A stretch of 64,000 nt of DNA from Achatina immaculata (taxonomy: Eukaryota; Mollusca; Gastropoda; Stylommatophora; Achatinidae), in the NCBI GenBank assembly GCA_009760885.1, contig CM019692.1, positions 52,636,355 to 52,700,354 of the forward strand, written 5' to 3'. The notes under the pieces are model-generated. The model made no database searches. It saw nothing but the letters and a program-made list of their open reading frames with translations, and was not told the DNA's origin. Positions 56,185 to 64,000 of the stretch are shown one piece after another (the first letter of the stretch is position 1; each line of letters starts with the position of its first letter). Made by a program: the position numbers and the translations under genes.

Positions 56185-56620
56185 ATAAAACAGCTGAGAC
56201 TGAACAGTCAAAAACTTAAAAATTGAACTTCAGTTTTATATGAACCTCTTTATGTGGGCTTTGGAGTTCTTTCATTAATCTGCTACAGGTTAACAGATTT
56301 CAAAGGAAGAGTCTCTTAAAGAAAACAGTAACGATGAAATAGAAAGAGAAAAAAAATATGAGAAGAATTTCACGGTAAGTTGTTGCCAGCTAAAACTGAT
56401 ACCATCTCTCCTAGCTATAAAGAGGGGGTGAAATCCATCATGACCTGCTCCAGTGCACTAGCTCACAGGGAGAAGTCACGTTTATTTCGTCTATTATATG
56501 TCTCTGTTGTGACTTTATTGTATTTTTGTAACAATTTATCTGACCTGGAGTTAGAAAGGAGATATTGTAATAAAATAACGGTTAGTGTCTCGGAGTCACA
56601 AAGCGCTCTCACTCTCGTTC
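56185..56620. other. no gene recognised
   Basis: AT-rich spacer before the (CT)n tract. Confidence 0.45.
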
Positions 56621-56621
56621 T

Positions 56622-56648
56622 CTCTCTCCCTCACTCTCTCTCTCTCTA
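56622..56648. repeat. (CT)n microsatellite, left of LINE copy 2
   Basis: CT dinucleotides with two interruptions, directly joined to the truncated LINE 5' end. Confidence 0.93.
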
Positions 56649-57209
56649 AACCCAGGATTGATCTGTACAAGAAAAGCCTTGCATACTCTGCAGTACAGCT
56701 CTGGAACACCCTCCCCTACCATTTAAAATCCATTGGTAATACTTCATCCTTTAACTCAAACCTGTTTCATTATTTACTTGCTTGTAATTATATGCCTCCA
56801 TAAAATAACCAGCACTCTCTCAACACGTGACTCGCCAACCATCAAGTACTAAAATGACATAGTTAGAAAAGCAACTTGTTAGATATTGTTAGAAATTATT
56901 TTAATGTCTGTTAAAAACATATGTTAGAAGATCTGTATTTACAATGTATTTTTGTTTATGTATATGTCTGCGTATGTATGTGTGCATGAGTGCTATTTTA
57001 TTAGGTTAATTACTTCTTCTCTTTTACTTTGAATGTAGTAGTTAAATCTTGCACTCTTTTGATATGTTTTTTCCTAATTTAATTTGTATATTTGTACTAA
57101 ATAAAGTGTGTGGGAAGAATGAAAGATGGAGTGATGAAGGGCAGAATGTAAGACGGGCCTGCGTGCCCAATTCTTTACCCTTGAAAAATAAAGATTATTC
57201 ATTCATTCA

Positions 57210-57214
<5 letters not shown>
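56649..57214 (+). pseudogene. CR1/Jockey-like LINE, 5'-truncated 3' end (copy 2)
   Basis: Plus strand encodes KPRIDLYKKSLAYSAVQLWN and LPYHLKSIGNTSSFNSNLFH, ending CNYMPP and a stop at 56801-56803, then the same 3' untranslated region as copy 1 (GGAAGAATGAAAGATGGAGT, AAGACGGGCCTGCGTGCCCA) and a (CATT)n tail. About 90-95 percent alike by eye to copy 1 over the shared part. Confidence 0.9.
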
Positions 57215-57256
<42 letters not shown>

Positions 57257-57262
57257 TTCTCT
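57215..57262. repeat. (CT)n microsatellite, right of LINE copy 2
   Basis: CT repeats continue directly after the (CATT)n tail. Confidence 0.95.
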
Positions 57263-57366
57263 AGTGTTAGCATCATTCTTCTGTAAATCTATTATATTGT
57301 CTCCTGTGTTGACCTGACAAAGGCTTCGAGCAGAAATATTGGGTTGTTGTTTTTCAACGTCATGAT
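57263..57366 (+). ncRNA. hammerhead-ribozyme-like fold, degenerate, in a Penelope-like remnant
   Basis: CTTCTGTAAAT (about 57278-57288) and its complement ATTTACAGAAG (about 57369-57379, running into the next element) enclose CCTGACAAAGGCTTCGAGCA followed by GAAATATTG, a GTTG-TTTTT-CAAC type hairpin and CAACGTC. This gives the hammerhead order stem I, CUGA core, stem II, GAAA, stem III, GUC, stem I. The core reads CTGACAA instead of CUGANGA, and stem pairs have decayed, probably at CpG sites, so activity is unlikely. Confidence 0.45.
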
Positions 57367-57560
57367 AATTTACAGAAGACCGTCTTGGAAGGGTACATAA
57401 TGGGGAGAAGAAAGTGAGGAGGACCAAGGCGAAGATGGCTGCAAGACATCGTTGATAATCTGAAAATGGATGCATCAGTAGCAGGCCATCTTGCTTACAA
57501 CCGAGAGGCCTACAGAGAGTTCCTAGGGAGGCAAAGTTCCCCAAGGAACGTGTCAGATAA
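57367..57560 (+). mobile_element. RTE-like LINE 3' end fragment
   Basis: Plus strand, residues KTVLEGYIMGRRK, stop, then RRWLQDIVDNLKMDASVAGH and AYNREAYREF, same type as 59643-60300. Confidence 0.87.
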
Positions 57561-57564
57561 CTGA

Positions 57565-57947
57565 CTGACTGTTGTTTTTCATCATTAAGTATTCTTTCTG
57601 CTATTGTCGTTTCTCTCTTTTCTTACCTCTTTCTTGTTTTTGTGCCTGTCTCTATTCATCCAGTAACAGTTTTACTAGTCATCATTCCGCTTATTTTTTC
57701 CACACTTATTCAGTAAATGACAAAATGATGTCTCTGTTCTCTAAACTGTGAAAAATCGGAAAACATTCTGAGTAGCGTGACCTGTGTAATGGGCAGAATC
57801 AGTGGTGGGAGGAGTCGCATATGTAAATTAGGAGACGACCGCTGGGAAGGATGACGTCAGAGAGGGACAAACCGGCTGGCCGTCTTTTGTCTTACGGTTG
57901 TCATTGCTTTGAATTTACGCTGATAACGATGTTTCCAAATGTTGAAC
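57565..57947. other. no gene recognised
   Basis: T-rich then mixed sequence. A TGACGTCAGAG motif at about 57853-57863 is a consensus CRE, without other promoter support. Confidence 0.45.
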
Positions 57948-58042
57948 TTATCCCAATGTTTGCGGTGATGCATTGCCTAAGTCTATACACGGTTCTATCC
58001 TTGATGAGTGGTTATACTAATAGGAATTGGGCTAGTGGAATG
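57948..58042. repeat. 95-bp dispersed repeat, copy 1
   Basis: Nearly the same 95 bases (TATCCCAATGTTTGCGGTGA to GGAATTGGGCTAGTGGA) recur at 63727-63823. At both sites they directly abut RTE-derived sequence. Confidence 0.85.
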
Positions 58043-58044
58043 TA

Positions 58045-58965
58045 AAGGGCTAGCTGGGACAGTCATTAGAGTAACGGAAGAAGGTACGCCATTGCGTTTC
58101 CATAACAACCGCCGTTGTTCTGTCGAATGGTTTTTCAACAAAAGCCCAGTAAAGGTTGTTATTAAATTCGATCGCTTTCTCTGAGAACTGTCTGAGGGCA
58201 AATAACGCGTCTGTGCATCCTCTGTTTTTCCTAAAGCCTTGTTAAGCTGGGGCTCTATCATTGGTCTTAATCGCTTCTCTAAAATTTTACAAATATCTTT
58301 CCTGTATGGTTTAATAAGGAAATGCCTCTGTATTGTGTGCAGTCTCTTTTGCTGCCTTTATTTTTCCACAGTGGGGTGATTATGGTATTCTTTCCGTCTT
58401 GTGGGGTTTCTTGTTTGGTCCAAACTAGGCCGAATAGTCTGTGTAGCCTTGCTACGCCTACTTCATTCGCTGCTTTAAGTAGTTCGTTGGTTAGTTCATC
58501 TTGCCCTGCAGCTTTACCCCTTGGTGTTAGCCTTATAGCTTCTCTGATTTCTGATCTGAGTATATCAGGCTCTAACTCTGTGGAAATTTCTACGTTGGGG
58601 TTACTTTTGTCTGTGGTCTCAGTTGGGATGTTGAGTGATTGATCGAAGTATTGTGGCCATCTTTCTAGTATCTGTTTTGGGTCACATATTGGTTCTCCTT
58701 TCTCGCTGTTTATTATTTTTGTTAGGTCAAATTGCTCTGTTCTGGTTCTCATGGTGTTTAACTTTTTGTAGAACAGTTTTGTTGCTTCTTTGTGGTTGTC
58801 ATTAAGTGTTTCGCCGTATACCTCCTAGTCTTTCTCCTTTTCCCTTGTTATTATTCTGTTTACTTGTCTTTTTGCTATTCTATATTCTATATAGTCCTTC
58901 TCTTGCTTACTCTTCACTCAGTCGTTCTATCTCTCTTTCTGGTGCTGCCATATAATTGTACCACT
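58045..58965 (-). pseudogene. RTE-like LINE: RT N-terminal region, frameshifted
   Basis: Minus strand, from about 58752: QILERWPQYFDQSLNIPTET, EIREAIRLTPRGKAAGQDEL, NELLKAANEVGVARLHRLF, then TIITPLWKNKGSKRDCTQYR and GISLLNHTGKIF, the standard N-terminal RT blocks. A frameshift near 58280 leads to LRPMIEPQLNKAL-type sequence and a last RT block at 58261-57995. The part above 58760 is a poorly conserved linker. Endonuclease and YADD parts are absent here. Confidence 0.9.
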
Positions 58966-58969
58966 GCGA

Positions 58970-59055
58970 AGTGGTGAGGGTTTTTAGATGAAAATCTTAG
59001 CCTGGACGGAAGGACCACCTTGTAGATCATGGTACCTTCGGTGGATTTTCTTAAA
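58970..59055. other. spacer
   Basis: No gene recognised; short inverted pairs (CCACTGCGAAGTGG). Confidence 0.35.
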
Positions 59056-59059
59056 GTCT

Positions 59060-59490
59060 GTAGTGGATTCTGTTATAGATTTACTCACCATAAGGTTTGA
59101 CAAAGAGTTTTCTATGTAGATTTATTCTCTGCTCTGTATTAATCTGCAAGTTTGTCTTGTCATATTCTGTCTTTAATTTCCACACTAGTTTTATAATATT
59201 TTCTGTGTAATCTGTAAATTATTCTTATAGTCTTCTCTGATCTGTAGGTTTGTCTTGGAATATTATCGCTCTAATCTGTAATTTTGTCTTGTAATATTCT
59301 CTATTTAATCCGTAAGTTAATCTTGTAATATTCTCTCCTTTATCTGTATGTTAATCTTGTAATATTCTCTCCCTACCCTGTAGGTTAATTGCGTAATCCC
59401 TATTACTAATCTTAAACTTAATCTTATATTTAGTCTATCTCTATCTGTAAGTTAAACTTTTAATATGTTTATTCTAAACTGCAAGTTGAT
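59060..59490. repeat. degenerate about 40-bp tandem repeat
   Basis: Recurring TCTTGTAATATTCTCT and AATCTGTAAGTTAAT phrases, about ten diverged copies. An old array. Confidence 0.75.
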
Positions 59491-59642
59491 GGTGTAATGC
59501 TTTATTTATTTTTTACAAAGCGATTTTTATATCAATTCTGAAATCTCTATTTAAATATTTTTGACCAATATATAAAATTTAAATCAACAAAATAATAATA
59601 ATTTAATCTCTAAAATAGTCTCAGATATTTTGTTCCTGTAAT

Positions 59643-60300
59643 ATGCAGATTGACAAAATAAACAAGGCAGCTGAAATATGTATCAATGAGGAAAAATTGG
59701 AAGAAGTGGAGAGTTTTGAATATCTTGGATCACTATTAACTAATAATGAAGATATAATGAGGAAAATCAAAAGGAGGACATCTATCGCTCTTCAGAAAGT
59801 AAAACAACTAAAGAAGCTGTGGAGAGGAACAGGCAGAACTACAAAAATAAGATTTTTAAGGGCATGCATCTATCCCATCGCAACATATGCCTGTGAGACC
59901 TGGACACTTAACAAAACAGCTGAGAAACACATAAATGCCTTTGAATGTAAATGTTATAGAAGAGTTTTTCAAATATCTTGGACACAAAAAAGAACAAATA
60001 TATCCATACTACAAGAACTTAATATTGAAGAAGGCTGGCTAGTAAAGAGGATTAAACAAAGAAAACTGAAATATTTTGGACACATTAAACGTCATGAAAA
60101 TCTAGAAAAGACCGTCTTGGAAGGGTGCATAATGGGAAAAAGAAAGAGAGGAAGACCAAGGCGAAGATGGCTGCAAGACATCATTGATGATCTGCAAATG
60201 GATACGTCAGCAGCAGGCCATCTTGCTCACAACCGGTAGGCCTTCATGAATGCTGTTAGAGAGGCAAAGTTCCGCAAGGGACATGCAAATGAATGAATGA
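59643..60300 (+). pseudogene. RTE-like LINE C-terminal domain, nearly intact 3' end
   Basis: A 198-codon frame reads EKLEEVESFEYLGSLLTNNE, ACIYPIATYACETWTLNKTA, CYRRVFQISWTQKRTNIS, KLKYFGHIKRHENLEKTVLE and MGKRKRGRPRRRWLQDIIDD, ending at TAG 60237-60239. Other copies continue with REAYRRAVREAKF before their stop, so this TAG is probably a mutation, and the element itself ends at the ATGA-type tail near 60300. It is the best-preserved example of this 3' end in the window. Confidence 0.93.
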
Positions 60301-60359
60301 ATATGTAGATTAACATTTTGATATTTTCTCTCTAACTTGGAATTTATACATAAAAAAAT

Positions 60360-60745
60360 TGTCCTGTCTTGTCTTCTTCCTCATATAGTTTTCGGTGTTG
60401 AGGGGACAAATAGATGTCTTGACAGGGCTCGACGATTTGCTTCATATAATGGGATATTTAGTGCTGCTGTAACTTCCTCCCTCCATCTCCTGCGTGGGCG
60501 ACCTCTTCCTCTGTTACCTACAAATCTTAGTGTAAATTTTTTCTGTGCTATACTGTCTGGTGGTAACCGTATAACATGGTCACCACATTTGACTTGCTGT
60601 TTCTGGATATAGTGTAATACTGGTGTTACTATAACCTTTGTCCTGATGGTGTCATTTCTTATTTGGTCTCTTCTTGTTACATGTAGTATTCTCCTTAACC
60701 ATCTCATTCCTGTTGTGATGATTTTTCTTTTGTTCTTGGCTGTTA
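60360..60745 (-). pseudogene. RTE-like LINE C-terminal fragment, joined to an endonuclease piece
   Basis: The minus strand from about 60745 reads TAKNKRKIITTGMRWLRRIL, HVTRRDQIRNDTIRTKV, LPPDSIAQKKFTLRFVGNRG and RGRPRRRWREEVTAALNI, an RTE-type C-terminal domain of another subfamily than 59643. It joins at about 60745 to plus-strand endonuclease sequence, which must reflect a rearrangement. Confidence 0.82.
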
Positions 60746-60960
60746 GTGTACATTGTAATGCACCAGACATGGAGGAAGAATGTGAGGAGTTCTTTGACAA
60801 CCTCCGTGATACACTAAACCACATAAGTAAAGAGGAAAATGTTATAATCATGGGGGACTTCAGTGCAAGACTGGGAACTAGTAGAGCTGACGTAGCAGTC
60901 CACCTGGGTGCCTTCGGCGTCCAGGAGTGCGTTAGAAGTGAAAATAGTAGCAGACATTAA
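60746..60960 (+). pseudogene. RTE endonuclease (EEP) fragment
   Basis: The plus strand encodes MEEECEEFFDNLRDTLNHIS and NVIIMGDFSARLGTSRADV, the block around the GDFNA motif of apurinic-type LINE endonucleases, with Ser for the usual Asn. That domain nicks target DNA to prime reverse transcription. It ends at a stop at 60958-60960. This is the only endonuclease fragment seen in the window. Confidence 0.8.
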
Positions 60961-60964
60961 AAAT

Positions 60965-61210
60965 TAGCATCAGTAAAATACGAAAGTTTTCCCACAACAG
61001 TTGCAGATTTTTACACATTTATGTTCTAGAGTGCCCAGTTTTATTTCTTTCTTTCTTCTTCTTTCTTGACTAATTGTTCATGTTTTCTGTATCGTTCTGT
61101 TTGTATTTCATTGCTTGTTAGCTTGGGGGGATCAAGTTGAAAGTCTTTGACTTGTTATTATGTAAACTTTATTCTTATCATTTTACGTTTAATCTATAAC
61201 CCTATGGGAG
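60965..61210. other. spacer
   Basis: AT-rich, no gene recognised. Confidence 0.4.
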
Positions 61211-61212
61211 GT

Positions 61213-62000
61213 TTATATTTTAGGGTTTTGACCATCATCATTGCACTCCGGACATGTCCATATTTGCTCGGATTCCCCCTCCCTCTTCCACCTCCCAAGT
61301 ATATCCGTCAGCGCCCTGCGGCAGATAGTGCAAGTTCTGTGTTGACCTACAAGTTCTCTCACGGGCCCCATGTGCCTTGCATCCCTGGCCATGTCAGTTC
61401 TGTGTTGATCTACAAGATCTCTCACGGGCCCCATGCGCCTTTCATTCCTGGCCGTGCCAGTCTGTAATCTCAGCTCTCTCAGTCTAAACAGCGATGTAGA
61501 TTCGCTTCTCTCCAAGTCCTCCACTCTGCCTGTCTCTCTAAACGCATTAACAATATCAGCTCCATCCAGTGGTTGTCTATCTGCATGACAGCAGAGCCAG
61601 CCAACCTATCAGCTCTCTCACTCCCCTGGACGCCCGTATATCCAGGGACATAGATGAAGGTGACTTTGTGGATCTTTGATCTCCGCAATGACTCAAACCA
61701 CTGCCTGCGTACACAGCCTGCCTCGACCTTCCAGATCATACCCTCACTTAGTCTGCAGACGCAGGCTCTTGTGACTCCAGCCATGCGTCACTGCCATCAC
61801 TTCCATCGTCATGCTGCTTGTGGTCATAGCGGAGGCACTGCTGGCTTCCTGGACAGTTCTGCCCACTGAGGGTGCCGTGAATGCCCGTGCACTCCTCTGA
61901 TGTTGTACAATGGACCCATCTGTGTAAATAAAATCTACCTCACCGGAGTTTTCATTGATGAGGGCGTTAACCTGTGCGTTCACAGCAAGTTGATTCTGCT
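61213..62000 (-). pseudogene. I-like LINE C-terminus: RNase H domain and Cys motif
   Basis: Minus-strand reading: VDFIYTDGSIVQHQRSARAF with the first catalytic Asp (about 61925), the acidic Glu in MEVMAVTHG (about 61810), then after a frameshift near 61780 KVEAGCVRRQWFESLRRSKI and FIYVPGYTGVQGSERADRLA with the last catalytic Asp (about 61640). After a second shift come ESTSLFRLRELRLQ, a duplicated QHRTxMARxxRxMGPVRxLV segment, and the ending CTICRR...WTCPECND, a CxxC pair typical of C-terminal zinc motifs. The RT part is not present. The family call (I/Nimb-like) is by domain order. Confidence 0.8.
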
Positions 62001-62004
62001 CCCT

Positions 62005-62625
62005 GTTCCTCTTTTCAAACCTAATAATGCAAACGAAGATGCCTTAAAGCGCTAGCGGCACAGGTACCCATCCCTCGTTTATGCTGTAAAAACCTTATGT
62101 ATAAGAACGTACGGTACATCATATTAAAATAGATTCTCGTTGCTCAGCGATGAGATTGATTGTTATATTCCGACACTAGCTTTGGTACTCTAAAAAAATG
62201 AGACTGATTTTAACGAATACATTTTCAATAATACTCTTTTACCCTTGCATTCTCACTTTATCTGCCTCTGTGTGTGTGTGTGTCTCTCTCTCTCTCTTTC
62301 TCTGCCTCACTCTCTCTTATGCTTTACTCTGCTGTGACTCGCAGGTATTCAATTCTTCACACTAGTGTTAGGTATCACATTTGTTAGGTATCACATTTTT
62401 TTAGGTATCACATTTTACAACAGTAGTAACTGGGAAATGCTGACTCCTTTACTCCCTCCCTGAGAAGCCAGTACAACACAGTTCAGCAACACCTGCGCTT
62501 AAACTTACATAAATAATGTGAAGAATAAGTAAAAAAAAAAGACTAGTAAACACAGAGATAAATGCAAGAAATGGATGACATGATCAGGTCTCTGAAAACA
62601 ATAAAGACATGCTAGGCACGAAGGG
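62005..62625. other. no gene recognised
   Basis: AT-rich, with (GT)n and (CT)n at 62270-62300 and three close copies of TTAGGTATCACATTT at about 62366-62415. Confidence 0.5.
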
Positions 62626-62631
62626 CCAGGT

Positions 62632-63015
62632 ATGGCACGTGTGTCAACAGACATGACACGTATGTCAACAGACATGGCACGTATGTCAACAGACATGGCA
62701 CGTGTGTCAACAGACATGGCACGTATGTCAACAGACATGGCACGTGTGTCAACAGACATGGCACGTATATCACCAGACATGGCACGTATGTCACCAGACA
62801 TGGCACGTATGTCACTAGACATGGCACGTATGTCACCAGACATGCCACGTGTGTCACCAGACATGGCACGCGTGTCACCAGACATGGCACGCATGTCACC
62901 AGACATGGCACGTGTGTCACCAGACATGGCACGTGTGTCACCAGACATGGCACGTATGTCACCAGACATGGCACGTATGTCACCAGACATGGCACGTATG
63001 TCACCAGACGTATGT
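62632..63015. repeat. 21-bp tandem repeat, about 18 copies in two sub-blocks
   Basis: Unit ATGGCACGTATGTCAACAGAC. Copies up to about 62765 have TCAACAGAC, those after it TCACCAGAC. The period is divisible by 3, so open frames run on both strands; no coding evidence. Confidence 0.96.
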
Positions 63016-63019
63016 CACC

Positions 63020-63228
63020 AGTGACTAAAAGAATGAGAGACGAATCCGTACCACGAGCAGCTTTAATGTGAATTCCACAGGGCAAAAGAAGCACAGGACG
63101 ACCAAAGAGACAGGGAGACATGTAGCAAAGGAAAAGGAAAAAGACTGACATGGGAGACAGAAGATAGCGAAGGGCAAAAGTGGGACTCTCTTGCTACCAG
63201 CAGCCTCACGTGTCTAGGCACTGAGGGG
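63020..63228. other. spacer
   Basis: No gene recognised. Confidence 0.4.
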
Positions 63229-63235
63229 ACAAGAC

Positions 63236-63266
<31 letters not shown>

Positions 63267-63575
63267 CAGAGACAGAGGCAGAGACAGAGAGAGAGACAGA
63301 GAAAGACAGAGGGAGATAGACAGACAGAGAGAGATAGAGAGACAGACAGAGAGAGAGGGAGAGAGAGGGAGGCAGAGAGATAAAGACAGAGAGAGAGAGA
63401 CAGACAGAGATAGAGAGACAGACAGAGAGAGACAGAGACAGACAGACAGAGAGAGACAGAGACAAAGAGAGACAGAGAGAATCACAGAGAGAGACAGAGA
63501 GGTACAAAGAGAGAGGCAGAAAGAGACACAGAGAGAAAGAGACAGAGAGAGACAGAGAGAGAGAGAGGGGCAGGG
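63229..63575. repeat. purine-rich (GA)n/(GACA)n tract
   Basis: About 345 bases of GAGA and GACAGA with few interruptions. Leu/Ser/Cys-rich frames on the minus strand are artefacts. Confidence 0.95.
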
Positions 63576-63579
63576 CATG

Positions 63580-63726
63580 GCAGGAAAAGCATACGTCTCT
63601 CACTCCAGAACAACACAGGCACCATTATTAGATCTTGCTCTACTAAACAGTTCTCAGAACAAAAATTATGCAATGTCAAAATAAAAGACAAACTAGCACA
63701 TTTCTGACCCAAGCCATATTTTTAAA
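63580..63726. other. spacer
   Basis: No gene recognised. Confidence 0.4.
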
Positions 63727-63822
63727 TGAACCTATCCCAAAGTTTGCGGTCATGCACCGCCTAAGCCTATACACGGTTCTATCCTTGATGAGTGGTTGTA
63801 CTAAGAGGGATTGGGCTAGTGG
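63727..63822. repeat. 95-bp dispersed repeat, copy 2
   Basis: See 57948-58042. Here the repeat ends exactly where RTE coding sequence begins (GGGCTAGTGGA, then TAAAGTCGCC). Confidence 0.85.
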
Positions 63823-64000
63823 ATAAAGTCGCCAAAGAAAGTGAACAGAAAAGCCTTACTTTGAACATCAAAAAGACAGAGACTATGGTTATATCTAAGA
63901 AACAGAATCCACCAGCATGCAGTATTAAATTAAACGGAACCATTCTAAAGCAGGTGCAGAAATTCAAATACCTTGGAGCAGTAATAACTTCAGATGGGAA
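63823..64000 (+). pseudogene. RTE-like LINE RT fragment, running off the window
   Basis: The plus strand reads KVAKESEQKSLTLNIKKTET, SKKQNPPACSIKLNG and QVQKFKYLGAVITSDG to the last base. It begins just after the YADD motif and is nearly the same as the matching part of the 16397-17310 copy. It may continue intact beyond the window. Confidence 0.92.

Noticed and set aside
57850..57865. CRE (TGACGTCA) as a promoter
   Set aside because: Single motif without other promoter elements or an adjacent exon; the same octamer at about 23639-23646 lies at a LINE boundary.
62505..63151. Met-rich and Cys/Val-rich repeat frames
   Set aside because: By-products of the 21-bp array.

Overview
This window looks like a piece of an animal nuclear genome, most likely a lophotrochozoan and probably a gastropod mollusc. 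The evidence is an intron-bearing invertebrate MyoD-type gene, many tRNA-derived SINEs, RTE, CR1/Jockey-like and I-like LINE fragments, a Tc1-like transposon, Penelope-like debris, and a very high load of minisatellites. Nothing looks prokaryotic. The mollusc assignment is inference from repeat flavour and protein style, not from a database match.

Only one host protein-coding exon is well supported: the first coding exon of a MyoD-family myogenic bHLH transcription factor on the minus strand (11526 down to 10486). It carries the His/Cys-Trp region and the complete bHLH, and ends at a clear splice donor. Its later exons were not found in the remaining 10.4 kb downstream. Two promoter-like patches without an attached gene are at 29700-29935 (CCAAT and GC boxes) and 42456-42540 (paired CACGTG boxes with GGCGG-type motifs).

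The rest is repeat landscape. 1-1848 is a 9-bp minisatellite with a higher-order period. 2-9 kb holds SINE and LINE fragments, arrays with 35-, 32- and 48-bp units, and two head-to-head SINE heads forming a long hairpin. 14-25 kb is a LINE graveyard in which a short repeat was invaded by an RTE element, which was in turn invaded by a Penelope-like fragment, with target-site duplications at both levels. 31-37 kb has RTE debris and a dead Tc1-like transposon. 37.6-38.6 kb has an unclassified structured tandem repeat. 41-46 kb has a split 31-bp array and an RTE copy. 47-48 kb and 56.6-57.2 kb hold two 5'-truncated CR1/Jockey-like copies, each bedded in a microsatellite. 51.6-54 kb is a compound array built by duplication of a 1695-bp block. 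54.7-55.95 kb is a SINE whose interior has apparently expanded into a 29-bp satellite. 57-64 kb is again dense in LINE fragments, including RTE endonuclease and RT pieces and an I-like RNase H domain.

The most interesting signals are the recurrent hammerhead-ribozyme-like motif at five places, the three-level nested insertion, the satellite growing inside a SINE, the A-U-B compound duplication with a microhomology junction, and the structured repeat near 38 kb. No transposable element appears intact. The reverse transcriptase, transposase and RNase H frames are all truncated or interrupted.
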